Positions 46,386 through 57,180 of a DNA stretch of 64,000 bases are shown piece by piece. A program made the position numbers and the translations under genes. This DNA is from Cervus elaphus (Eukaryota > Chordata > Mammalia > Artiodactyla > Cervidae). The DNA lies in the NCBI RefSeq assembly GCF_910594005.1, contig NC_057847.1:27503001-27567000 (forward strand). Reading direction: 5' to 3'. Position 1 is the first letter of the stretch. Each line of letters begins with the position of its first letter. Under the pieces are notes generated by a model that was not told the DNA's origin, did not search any database, and saw only the letters and a program-made list of their open reading frames with translations.

Positions 46386-46968
46386 GCAAATGCAAACTAA
46401 AACCTCAATGAAATGTCACTACGCACCTATTAGAATGTCCAAAATAAAAACTACTGAACATACATACCATTTGTTGGCCAACTACTCATGAGGACATAGA
46501 GAAACTGGACCCCCTGTACACTGCTGGTGGGAATGTGAAAGGGCCCAATACTTCTGGAAAACAGTCTAACAGTTTCTTTAAAAGTTTATCATGCATCTAC
46601 CTTATGATCCAGTCATTCTACTCCTAAGTATTTACCTTTAAGAAATCAAAGTATATGTCTATAAAAAGACATGTACTCAAATGTTCATAGCAGCTTTATT
46701 TGTAATAACTAAAAGCTAGAAACAACCTAAATGTCCATCAATATGGGAATGAATAAACAAATGATGGCATTACTATATCCATACACTAAAATGTCACTTG
46801 GTAAAAAAAGAAATGAACTTCTGATACATGCTACAACATGGATGAATCTCAAAATAATTATGCTGAAAGAAGCCAGAAAATAAGATTCAATGTATGATGT
46901 TGTTTATATAAAATTCTAGAAAAAGCTAATTAACATACAGTGATGGAAAATAGATCACTGGTTGTCTG

Positions 46969-47164
46969 GAAAGTGAAAGTGAAAGCTGCTCAGTCATGTC
47001 CAACTCTTTGCAACCCCATGGACTATACAGGCCATGGAATTCTCCAGGCCAGAATACTGGAGTGTGTAATCTTTCCTTTCTCCAGGGGATCTTCCTGACC
47101 CAGGAATTGAACTGGGGTCTCCTGTATTGCAGGCAGATTCTTTACCAGCTGAGCTACCAGGGAA
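46969..47164 (-). mobile_element. Bov-tA SINE, antisense, exact 12-bp TSD
   Basis: Antisense tail AGCTGCTCAGTCATGTCCAA and head GAGCTACCAGGGAA. ACTGGTTGTCTG at 46957-46968 and 47165-47176 is exact and lies in L1M 3' sequence. Confidence 0.94.
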
Positions 47165-47298
47165 ACTGGTTGTCTGTGGGGCACAGGAAGTGAGGATGGG
47201 CTGAAGGGAGGGATGCCAAGGGGCATGAGGAAATTGGGGGGGCGGGGAATGTGTATTTCTCTGTCTTAATGTTGTGATGGTTTCATAGGTATATACTC

Positions 47299-47622
47299 TT
47301 AATGGCTAATTTTATGTGTCAACTTGACTGGGTCACAGGGTTCCTAGATTAAACATTACTTCTGGGTATCTCTGAGGGCATTTCTAGGTAAGATTAGCAT
47401 TTGAATCAGGGGACTCAGTACCGTTAGTTTCCCTTGTTTTCAAGTCTTCAGACTGAATTATACCACTGGCTTTCCTCAGTCTCCAGCTTGCAGATGACAG
47501 ATTGTGGGACTTCTCAGCCTCCACATCAATTTCTAAAAAGAAAGGAAGGAAGAAAGAAAAAGAAAAGGTAAAGAGAAAATATATAATTGGTTCTGTTGCT
47601 GGAGAATATGACTAATACAATA
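47299..47622 (+). mobile_element. LTR-like ancient repeat inside the L1M 3' UTR
   Basis: TTATGTGTCAACTTGACTGG at the left, CTTGCAGATGACAGATTG in the middle, GGTTCTGTTGCTGGAGAA and ACTAATACAAT at the right. I recognise it as a common old mammalian LTR-type repeat but cannot assign the family with confidence. A purine-rich tract lies at 47535-47575. Confidence 0.6.
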
Positions 47623-47703
47623 CATATGGAAAACATCAAATTATACTTTAATTTTTAGTTTAGTGCATGTCATTTATACTTCAATAAAGCTTTTTTTTTT
47701 TAA

Positions 47704-48817
47704 ATCAAGAGAACCAGTAAAATACACACATATTATCTAGCCTGAAAAAAGATACATGGTAGAGTTACCACTATCCTCTCAACCCACGGCAGACATGGCC
47801 AATCGATTACACAGTGATTCAGACAGCCGCTAACAGAGTCAGACCTTAAGATAATATCTATCTTGCATGTCTGACCCAAGTTAGCCACCTTATTTTATAA
47901 AAAGCTGAGGCCCAAGTGCAGAACAATTAGTAGCTAAACTGAAACTAGTATTGACATCTCTGCGGTGCCAGTGCAATGTGCTTTTCACAACACAGGTTTA
48001 AGAAAACTGGAGTAGGGACAAACTGAAACCACAGTCTAATAAAGAGAGGCTTGCAGAAGACTATAAGGTAAAAAAAATAAAAGATTTTAATAAGATGCGA
48101 CTTTTTGAAGAATGTCAATGAAGTGTTGCAGTGTTGGTTCGAAATAGATCTATTTTTCATAACACTAATAATGGTTTTCACGCAAAGGAAAGACATGCCC
48201 ACAATAAAATTAATGTAATTCTTATTTTTATATTTTTAATAATGAAATGTCACAATGACTCAAACTCTTCTTGACTTAACATGAAAGTGATTCTTAAGAC
48301 CTGATAACTATCCTCTTTGCAAATAAAGCCAAGAAGCAAAATGATGTAAGAGTACAGAAAATGTAAGCCAATAAAATTATATGTAAATACACAGAAACGA
48401 TGTTAGTCCTGATGAGAAAATACATCACTAGTTTGGGGCACAAGTATTTATCTTTAAAAGCAATGATTATTTAATAGCTATCTGTAAACCATGTGTTCAT
48501 TTAATAATAATCACAGGTGCCTAAAAAGATAAAGACAGACTACTTGCTGATGGCCAACGCTGAACAAGTCCACAGACTTTGGGTCTGCCTTTTCAGTGTT
48601 ACTCCTACTGTGAGTTCCCCACGAGCAGCAGCTAAGCTTTCTCATCTTCGTATTGTCAGAGCTAGCAGAGTCACTGACATATTATCAGTCTTCTCTTCTT
48701 GTTTCCTGGCTCTCGGCATGTGAGATAATAAATGTCCTTGTTGTTCCAGCCAGTTAAGTTGAAGTTTCCTTACTTGAAGTCAAGGGCATCAGTATGGACA
48801 CAACCACTGAGCAGAGT
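47704..48817. other. No gene seen
   Basis: Short random frames. AGATAATAAATGTCCTTGTTG near 48723-48743 resembles the end of an MLT1-type LTR, so 48480-48780 may be a decayed LTR. I could not fix its start. Confidence 0.5.
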
Positions 48818-48955
48818 CTCGGTTTCCTCAGCTACAGAAGAAGAATAGTACAATCTGCCTTCTCGGGTTTTGAGGGCAGTAAATGAGATAATGCATTTAC
48901 AATTTCTTGCACAGCATCTGTCTCAGGAAGTGCTAAATAACTGTGAGTTCCCTTC
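48818..48955 (-). mobile_element. MIR SINE, antisense
   Basis: GTCTCGGTTTCCTCAGCTAC, GTAAATGAGATAATGCATTT and CTGTCTCAGGAAGTGCTAAA are in MIR antisense order. Confidence 0.75.
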
Positions 48956-49284
48956 CTCTTCTCTTTTCCCTTTCTCTTTTATGGAATCTTCAATTTAAAT
49001 ATTAAAGACACAAAGTTCAACACACTTGAAGCTTACAGATGTGTCATTCTGTTATGTCACCTGCTAAACATGATACCACCTATTTTGATAGAACTCATTT
49101 TTACAATAACTTTCATTGATTTTCTCTCTAATTTGTGTTACTGTTAAACTCACCAAAGGATTTAGTCCAGGAAACAGAAGAAGATTTATGAATGAAAACC
49201 TAAATTTGCACTAGGCAAGCAACAAAGAAAACAGCTGAAAAGAGTGTTCCTCCCAGGGAAGTGGCGAGGGTAATATAAGGGAGG
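48956..49284. other. No gene seen
   Basis: Nothing recognised. Confidence 0.5.
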
Positions 49285-49470
49285 GAATGAGAAGTTACAA
49301 ACTGTTAGTATACAATAAGCTTAAAGGATGTATTGTACAACATGGGAAACATAGGCAACATTTTATAACAACTATAAGTAGAGTAAACCTTGATTGTGCC
49401 CCTGTAATTTATATAATATTATACATCAACTACACTTCAATTAGGAGGAGGAGGAGAGGAGGAGGACTCT
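49285..49470 (+). mobile_element. Short L1M 3' end followed by (AGG)n
   Basis: TTGTACAACATGGGAAACAT, TTTATATAATATTATACATC and CAACTACACTTCAATTAGG are the L1 terminus. The A-rich tail has become an AGG microsatellite at 49443-49467. Confidence 0.82.
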
Positions 49471-49775
49471 TCCTCTCAAAAACTAAGCCATTTTGCCGGT
49501 AGTCCAGTCGCTGCAACCCATGTTCATTCCATCATAATTTTCAAAAATTTTGCATTTAGAGAATGTTAAATTTATAGGAAAGTGGTAAGCACAAAAAATA
49601 ATAATACTAAGAACACTCATATACACTTTACCCAGACTCACCTATTGTCAACATTTTGTCCATTTGCTTTATCATTGTTTCTCTCTCTCGAAATTTCTCT
49701 CCATCTTCATATACTTTTTTTTTTTTTCTGAATCATTTGAGGGTAAGTTGGTGATGATGCCTATAATGTTTGCTA
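49471..49775. other. No gene seen; possible ancient repeat
   Basis: The TAAGAACACTCATATACACTT area resembles a widespread old mammalian LINE segment that I cannot name; a T-run lies near 49718-49730. Confidence 0.4.
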
Positions 49776-49993
49776 TTATGTGCTCATTCGCTCAGTTGGG
49801 TCCAACTCTTTGGACCCCATGGATTATAGCCCGCCAGGCTCCTCTGTCCATGGAATCTTCCAGGCAAGAATACCAGAGCAGGTTGCCATTTCCTTCTCCA
49901 GGGGATCTTCCCAACCCAGAGATCGAACCTGCGGCTCTTGTGTCTCCTGCACTGACAGGCGGATCCTTTACAGCTGAGCCACCTGGGAAGCCC
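49776..49993 (-). mobile_element. Bov-tA SINE, antisense
   Basis: Antisense tail TTCGCTCAGTTGGGTCCAAC and head GAGCCACCTGGGAAGCCCC; TSD not clear. Confidence 0.92.
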
Positions 49994-50369
49994 CATTCCC
50001 ATTATAATACGTTTTGATTTTAAATTTTGTTTTAGAATTTAAACACTATAAAAATATATACTTGTATATGGTTCAAAAGCCAAAGTGTACAAAAGAAGAC
50101 AGAGCTAAAAACAGGTCTTTCTCCCATTGCTATGCCTGAGATACCCTGTCTCAGGATGAGAACTTCAGTTCAAAAAGGAATGTATCTTGAGATGCTCTAA
50201 ATTCATTTTCTTTCTCAGTTACAGGAAAACTTTCAAATATCCAAAACAATTGTGAAAATTATATCTTCCCAAAAGAAAAACTCCAAGTAACCTAATACCT
50301 ATCAGAACCCTTCAGAAGCCACTGCTCTTTCTGGTGCTGCAAAAGTTTGAGACTTTTGGCTTTACTTAG
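49994..50369. other. No gene seen
   Basis: Nothing recognised. Confidence 0.5.
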
Positions 50370-50474
50370 CCATTTATTTATTTATACATTTATTCATTCA
50401 TCTACCAATCCCTTATTGAGTCCTAGGCTCTGTGCTAGGGTGACATATTGTATTTCCAACCTTGTCCATCCCAC
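50370..50474 (-). mobile_element. L2 LINE 3' end, antisense, left piece
   Basis: TTTATTCATTCATCTACC and CCTAGGCTCTGTGCTAGGGT follow the antisense L2 terminus. The same element seems to continue at 50946. Confidence 0.62.
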
Positions 50475-50504
50475 AAGCTCTTTTCACGGTGTGATTCTGA
50501 CAGT

Positions 50505-50945
50505 CCTTCCATAGAGAAGTGCATCTATGTTCCCTGCCTGACTTGTGACCATAGCAGAAGTGACATCATTTATTTGACTTCCCAAGGGCCAGGTCATAAA
50601 AGGTAATACAACTTCTTCCATCAGCTTCTCTTGGGATGCTCATTTTTGGAATCCAGATATCATTATGTAAGGAAACCCAAGCTGCCCTGTAAAGAAGCCC
50701 ATATGGAAAGGAACTGACAGTTTTCACCAACTTGTCAGCCACATGAGTGAGCTGCATTAGAAGAGAACACTCCAGCGGAAGTCATCACTTCATTGGTGAC
50801 CCAGTGGAGCCACCCTAGCTGAACTGCATGAGCAAGGACAAGCTGTCTCCTGAATCCTGTCTATGCTGTGAATGTGTGAGCAAATTAAATCTTTTCTGTT
50901 GTTTTAGCCTTCTAAGTTTTGGAGTATTTTTCACATAGTTAACCA
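50505..50945 (+). mobile_element. Probable MLT1-type LTR splitting the L2
   Basis: The right end reads GAGCAAATTAAATCTTTTCTG, then TTGTTTTAGCCTTCTAAG and GGAGTATTTTTCACATAG, which is the usual end of an MLT1-type LTR. The left boundary is uncertain. No coding content. Confidence 0.6.
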
Positions 50946-51290
50946 GGATAGCTGGGTACAGAGGATGCGAAGGAAGAGATGTATCATGTAGGGTACTTGC
51001 TTTCAAGAACCTCATACACCAGTGGAGAAGGTAAGCAAGTCAACAAAAACTAGTTAAATACAAAATAATGAGGACTTTCTATATAAATACCATTCCTATA
51101 TAAAATTTTAAGAGACGGGAGACATTATCTGAATTTAATGGAGACTCAGAAGGACTTGAAGAAAACAAAAGCTGGCTTAGGTCTTGAAGGATGAGTAGGA
51201 GTTCATCAGATAGAGCAAGAGGACTGGTGCATCACTGCAGTGTCACGGAACTTGGCACTAGACTGTAAATAAGGGTGGTGAGGAAGGCAG
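50946..51290 (-). mobile_element. L2 LINE 3' region, antisense, right piece
   Basis: GCTTTCAAGAACCTCATAC, GGCTTAGGTCTTGAAGGATG and AGGAGTTCATCAGATAGAGC are diverged antisense L2 landmarks continuing from 50474. Confidence 0.6.
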
Positions 51291-51575
51291 GGATAGGATA
51301 AAATCAGAGAGAAGGAAGGACTTAAGGATGTTGGTTAGAATGAGGACAGGGAGGAAGCAGGAAATGGGGAGGCTCAGAGAGGGAGAGAGCAGGAAATACA
51401 TGAGGCCACAGGATCACTCAAGTTACTGCATAGGATGGGGTCGTCAGAAAGTGCAGAACCAAGATCCATGCCTGATTCTGCCTCTGACGTGGGAGCATTG
51501 CAAGCTTTAGGAGCCTGGGAGAACGTCTCTGTCAATGGAAGGTTGAAATTTAGGAGTTTTAAGGCCCTGTCCAAT

Positions 51576-51680
51576 TTTGTGTGGCTAGTGGTAAACAATC
51601 TGCCTGCCAATGCAGGAGACAAAGGTTTGATTCCTGGGTTGGGAAGATCTTCCCAAGGAGGAAATGGTAACCCACTCCAT
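51576..51680 (+). mobile_element. 3'-truncated Bov-tA SINE head
   Basis: Only the tRNA-like head and first tail bases remain: GTGGCTAGTGGTAAACAATC, GTTTGATTCCTGGGTTGGG, GTAACCCACTCCAT. Truncation at the 3' side is unusual for a retroposed SINE and points to a later deletion. Confidence 0.85.
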
Positions 51681-51705
51681 GACATTTAAAGTCACAAGTC
51701 TAAAG

Positions 51706-51815
51706 GTCAGGGCTTCTCAAAATGAAGTCCCAGGATGCCTGGGTCCCTGCTAAGCTGTATTATACTTGTTCCCCAGGTTATCTCAATGCCAATTACGTTT
51801 AAGAAACATTATCAT
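51706..51815 (+). mobile_element. Possible MER5A-like DNA transposon fragment
   Basis: GGGCTTCTCAAAATGAAGTCC at one end and TTATCTCAATGCCAATTACG then TTTAAGAAACATT at the other resemble MER5A with an internal deletion. Confidence 0.5.
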
Positions 51816-54800
51816 ATGAAAGGAATGAAATTAAACTTCTCATGCTCTTGGTTTCATTGCATAAAATAAAGAACAAAGAAATGTTTGCATTCTGTAGAAA
51901 ATACTGTAGAAATATAACATAAAACTGTGTAAGATTTCTTTTAAATACCACACCAGTTTACAGTTTTACATGAACTGTAAACTGATTCTTTTCCTTTTAG
52001 ATAAGAAAGTAGGACCTCCCTTTCCCTTTTCTCTTAAGGAAGCAAACTTATTCCACCGGAAGGGCCAGTAAAGTGCTATCCTTGACATGGGGAACTGAGA
52101 CTATTCCTAGAAGACTTGAAAGCCCCAGGCCGGGAGGGTGGTGGGTAATTCAGGATGGATATGTTGCAACTTACTCCATAACCCTCTCTAGCTGGAGAGC
52201 CACTGAAAGCATCTGCCTTTTGTTTCTGGTATACATGGCAAAAAATACCAACAACTTCTAGAACTGTCTAAACAGTTGGTCTTATACAGATGAGGGTGAC
52301 TGATTTCATTGGCTGATACAGAAGCTGAATCATAGGAGGAATCTTCTGGAAGAGAAAATCAGAGCCTGGACAAGCTGCTAGAAATCAGGCAAGAAGAAGC
52401 AGAGCAGAGGCAAGACCTGCTTTTCAAATGTTAATGAGTGCTCTTAATCAGATAACCGTGGCTCTCAACAAGCCTTCCACTCCCATACACCCTAGTTTGG
52501 GGCTGAGCTAGACTGGCATGCGCTGGATTAAACTCAGCCCAGATCTCATCCAAGGGCAGGTCTGGTGTTTCATGTTTTAAATCACCAGGAGAATTGTAAA
52601 TAACCAAATTTAGGAAGTATAAACTCCCCCACCTCCCTTAATCTCAACAAACTCAGAGAAGTATGCATGTGTCTACTTGGCCCAAAAGATTCAGCAATTA
52701 GCTGAAAAATTATCAGATCCTTTAAGAAAAAGGAAATCAGAGAAAGATGGAAAGAGAATGGAAAAAGGAGAACAGTGAGTGGAGATGGGCCATTTCCAGA
52801 CAGTACCTTCCTGGGGTTCACCTGTGTGGGCTCTTTAAGCAGTAACGGGAAAATGAACCTGAAGCCCCTGAAGGGCAAAGGAGACCCTGAGGGGAAGGAA
52901 GCACTGTGTCCTGGCCCAGGGCCCCTCCTGCTGCGCCGCTGGGAGGTCTGTGGACTCACTGTGTATTCCTGAGGGTCACTGAGCTCTGGCAGCATCCTTC
53001 TTTCCTCCCCCAAATGTTGCCTGCTACTGCTGGTCCAACCTTACCCTCCCTCCAACAAAAGGTCCAGGGAAGTGGCCCCTTTTGTAAGGCACTTACAAAA
53101 TTTGTAAGGAATTTGTGGTTTATAGGAAGAAGACACCTTAGGTGTAAGAACGCAAACCCCAAAGAGATAAGGATCTACAGCATATATTTTAGTTCCTTTC
53201 TCCCCTTGATCTGTAGCACTTCTAAAAGATTTATCAAAATCAAAAAGGACAGAGCGGTGAGGGGTGTTGCCTAATCTAAATCTCTTCCCTCACCCCAACT
53301 TTTTTCAAGGTTTTATGACATACTTGACATACTTGTTCTGTGATGATTTTTGCAAACCCAAATTTATGTTCATGCCAAGAAAAAAAAGGAAAAAAAAAAC
53401 TCTTCCAACCTGTAGGATACCAAAACCAAGGCTGACTTTATCCCATTAGTCAACAAACCAGCTCAGGAAGCCACTGAGGGTGGAGTCGCCAGGAACAACA
53501 AGGGGGACAGCCTTTCTTCACCACCTGAGTCCACTCCGGGCCTGACAAGCTCCCTAAACACCAAAAAGGAAAAGAACTTCACAAAATATTGCCAGGAAGA
53601 TGAAGAACAATGTTCATGTATTTTATGTCCATGGCACAAAGCCATATTGGAAATTTCTTTTTTCCTACATTATTAAGGACTGGTCTTTGAGATAAGCCTC
53701 TGTACCCAGAGAAAAAAGGAGACCCAGATCTCCTAACATTGAAGGGCTTACAAGATGGGCAGGGTTGAGTACCACCTTGGAGAAAACAAAGCAAACATAT
53801 CAGGGGATGAAAAAAAGGAAAGGATCTTTTTTTTCAAGGTCCTCCCATGGATTTTAGCATCTTGTGCATACAAGTAGTTTACAAAGTTTAATAACACAAG
53901 TCTTACAATGAAAAAGACAGTCTCCTGCTCCCTTCCCCCACCTGTCCTTTTCAGCTGTTTCTTATATTTTCCCCTGTATATAAGCTTATACTGCTATTGA
54001 TTTATCCATTTGGGACATGACATATTGGCTTCTTGCTGTGTTAGAAGAATTACATCAGTCTCCCTATTTTGCCTTCCCCTATTCTCCCAATATAGATAAA
54101 TTCTCATTTTTGGTTAAATCGACAGTTCACATTTACATAATTAGAAATTGCTGCCATTGAGGAGAGAAATGAACTGAAGTTTGATTTCCTTGGTTTTCTG
54201 GCATTGAGTATTCCTACTGAGAAGTCCTGGGCCATTGCAGTTCCTGTTCTTTTGAACAGAACCTGTTTTTATACCTCTAGGGTGTTTATCCACAGTTTCT
54301 GAGATTTCAAAGTGGTGTAACATGGCATGGATCTTTTCAAATTCACAGGGAGATTTTCTGGTATCATTTATTTGCCAATTCTTTCACCTTGTTCTTTTTA
54401 TCCTCTCTTTCTGGAATTCCTATTGGATTACAGCTGGCCTTCTGAGACCAATTCCTTTATTTATTCTTATCATTTTTTCCGTCCTGGGCATTTTTGTCTT
54501 TTGATTCATCTTTCTGGGAGATCGTTCCACTGTATCTGCTAAGTCTGCCTTTTTTTTAGCTCTTCTATTTTTAATTTCTGAGAGATTGTCTTCCTTGTGC
54601 TCTGCTCATTCCTGGATTAAAGACCCTGCTTCTGATTAGTGGGTGCCACCCTACTTCTTATCTCCCCCAAAACAGTAAATAGATGTTGTGCGTGTTGGCG
54701 AAGTTTTATCCTTCTCCCTGGCATTGTTTCTATTTCCTCCTAAATCTTTTCCCTGCTGGAATAATTCTGGACTCTTTCATCTTGGAGGCTTTCCTCCAGA

Positions 54801-54939
54801 ATTAGGTGAATTCTCCATGTCCATCTACACTGCAGATCCAAAAATCGGATTCATGGGTTTGTGAGGAGGGCTTGTCAGATGGCAAATTTCATTGATGGAG
54901 ACCAGGTGGTGGGATTCCTGAGCCCTTTTCAGGGTGGGA
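51816..54939. other. No gene seen; unique-looking DNA
   Basis: Short overlapping frames on both strands (for example 52582-53013 minus and 52906-53274 plus) with no recognisable domain. Poly(A)-like runs near 53380-53399. No family recognised. Confidence 0.6.
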
Positions 54940-55143
54940 TTCCAAATGGCATTTTTTGCAGGTCTTTTCTCTGCAGCCACTCAGTTCTCTGGGGTCTCTT
55001 TTATAAGGGTAGTAATTCCATTTATGAGGGCCCCACTCTTACAACCCAAGCACCCTCCCAAGGCCCCACCTCCAAATACCATCATTTTGGGGGTTAGCAC
55101 TTAACATATGATTCTGGGGGACACAACCATTCAGTCCATGGCA
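54940..55143 (-). mobile_element. ERVL-MaLR LTR fragment, antisense
   Basis: CCATTTATGAGGGCCCCACTC, AGGCCCCACCTCCAAATACC, TTTGGGGGTTAGCACTTAAC and CACAACCATTCAGTCCATGG are in MaLR antisense order. Left end uncertain. Confidence 0.78.
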
Positions 55144-56795
55144 GGAAGGGACATTCTAGTCCCCTTTGGGTCCTTACCCTACCTTTACTTTAGATGGTCT
55201 TTCTTAGATGATCAAGTTCTCACTTTCCACCTTAAAACAGACTTATGCTTCCTGATGCATTCTAAAGTCAATAATCACTCAAAAAAAAAGTGGAATGTTT
55301 TCCTGTAGTATTTTGCCCCTTTGTAAACTAAGTAAGATTTGATGCATATTTCACCTGCTGAACATTGACCCCCCATGAGGGCTTAGGATCGTCTCCACTA
55401 TTCTAAGGGCCATGGAAGATAACACAATGCCCAGCACATCCCACACCACAACCCTTAGGAACTGCAGAAGATCTTAAGTTTATTTGGTCTAATCTTCTTT
55501 TACAGATGATCTAAATAAGCCCAAACAAGATGAAATTATTTACCCAAGATTCTGAGGAAGAGGTCAAGCAAAAACTTGACCTGTACCTTTCAACACAGAA
55601 TTGGCACCCTCCACTCTTCCATGCAGCCCAGAACAGGTGTTCATAAATAGCTCATGTCTACATCACGACCTAATCATCAGTTCTCCCCATCATAGCCCAA
55701 CTTTCTCTTTTCTTTTTAAATGTCATTGTTTTAACAACAATAATACTTAACATAAACTGAACAGTTAATTACATCTAAAGGAAAGAAAGCTAGGACATAA
55801 AATATTGGATGAATAACTACCTACCCAAATATAACACACAATCAATAATACTCTCCATCAATATTTCTATCATGTATACTCTCATAAAGGGTGTCACAGG
55901 TCTGCACAGTTTATGCCCCTGGAGGCCGACAGTTTTGTGCACCTAACAGAGTCTTTTTTTAACTTGACAAAACTAGCCCCAACTAACCTCTGTGCTCATT
56001 GAGTGTTGCCTTCCCTAGGGTCACCTGAGTGAATTTAGATTCGAACCTTTGACTGAAGGAGATTCTGATCATTTGCTTTGGTTTCTCACCCAAATGGACT
56101 TGCCCCATGTGACTGTTACAGGCTAGAGCCAGAACCAAACTCAGGTTCAGCCGCTTGTCTCTGAAAAATCAAAGTTTGAGAGCCAAGGGTTGGTGGAAAA
56201 AGGAAGATGTTTTATTCAGGAAGTCCCAACCTGGGCAGATGGCAGACTAGCATTCCAAAACCATCTCCCAGACGTCAGTTAGAGGACAAAAGGCTCTAAT
56301 GGGGAGTTTTAGGTGGAGGCCTACATGTGGAACAGCACAGGCAGCTCCAACAATCATCTTGAAATGGGTCACATGGTGGTCGGGTCAGCATCACCTTGGA
56401 TGGATTACTTTAAGCAGTTAATCTTCAGTTCCAGGGTAGGTGTGTTCCCATTTCACTGAGGCCAGTTCTTGTGACTGCAAGATGGAGCAGCTCATGTCAT
56501 AGCTACAGTTTGGTCATCACGCAGTTAACTTTTTCTTTGTGGAGGTGATTTGAGTATCTACAAAACAATTCACAAAAGTGCCTCAGACACTGTTATCCAT
56601 GTCCCTCAGGGAGGGAACTAAAGATTCTGTGGCTGCCACATGGCTGATTCACTGTTCAAACTGTCACCAGCTCTCCAGGCCTGACTGCCATCCTTGTCAC
56701 ATGTTCATTTCCTCTTAATCATCAATTCTTGAGTCAGGCTTTTGTGACTCAAGGGAGGCTTTTCTACAAACAAGTGGGAGGCAGCGGACACTCCA
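55144..56795. other. No gene seen; one probable MIR piece
   Basis: TTTTACAGATGATCTAAATAA and ATTTACCCAAGATTCTGAGG at about 55498-55560 look like MIR. Nothing else recognised. Confidence 0.5.
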
Positions 56796-57180
56796 GCACT
56801 CAGCAGAAGTTCACTGCGGGCCTACCAAATGCCAGGCCCTTGGGATACAACACGTGCAAAACAAAGCCCCTGCACTTGAGGTGCTTACCTTCTAACAATG
56901 GTAAGCATTAAAAACAAAAAAAGTAAATTATACAGTATGTTGGATTGTGAGAAGTGACATGTTGGATTGTGGGAAGTGATGTGGGGTAAAGGGGGATGGG
57001 AGTTCTGAGGCAGGTGGTCGGGCAAGGTGAGGTTTGCACAAAGCCTTGACGGTGGTGAGGGAATGTGCCCAGGAGCTGTCTGGGGTGGGGGTGGTGGCGG
57101 AGAGAGAGGGGTGGCGGGGCGGGGGAGGGGGGTGATTCCCAGCAGAGGGAACAGTCAGTGTGAAGGTCCCCAGGAGAGAG
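56796..57180 (-). mobile_element. L2 LINE 3' region, antisense, with G-rich tract
   Basis: CACTGCGGGCCTACCAAATG, GCCCCTGCACTTGAGGTGC and GCAGAGGGAACAGTCAGTGT are diverged antisense L2 landmarks in order. A G-rich strand (57082-57132) lies within it. Confidence 0.65.

Larger units (their letters stand above)
39826..47703 (+). mobile_element. Old L1M element carrying nested insertions
   Basis: A 5'-UTR-like part (39826-40485: CCATGGCCCTAGATGAAAAA, GGACATCAGACAATGAAAGG) joins directly to mid-ORF2 (from about 40490: GAAGAAACAGATAACCTGAA). ORF1, endonuclease and part of ORF2 are missing. ORF2 RT continues to 41890; the catalytic motif at 41291-41305 reads LFPDD instead of a FADD type. L1 pieces resume at 42201-42230, 42451-42965, 44915-44985, 46386-46968 and 47165-47298, and the terminus TTATACTTCAATAAAGC sits at 47671-47687 with an A/T tail. 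44986-45092 looks like a separate L1 3' end. Many stops; dead. Confidence 0.85.

Noticed and set aside
52582..53274. Overlapping opposite-strand frames of 143 and 122 codons
   Set aside because: No domain, incompatible registers, ordinary composition for GC-moderate DNA.
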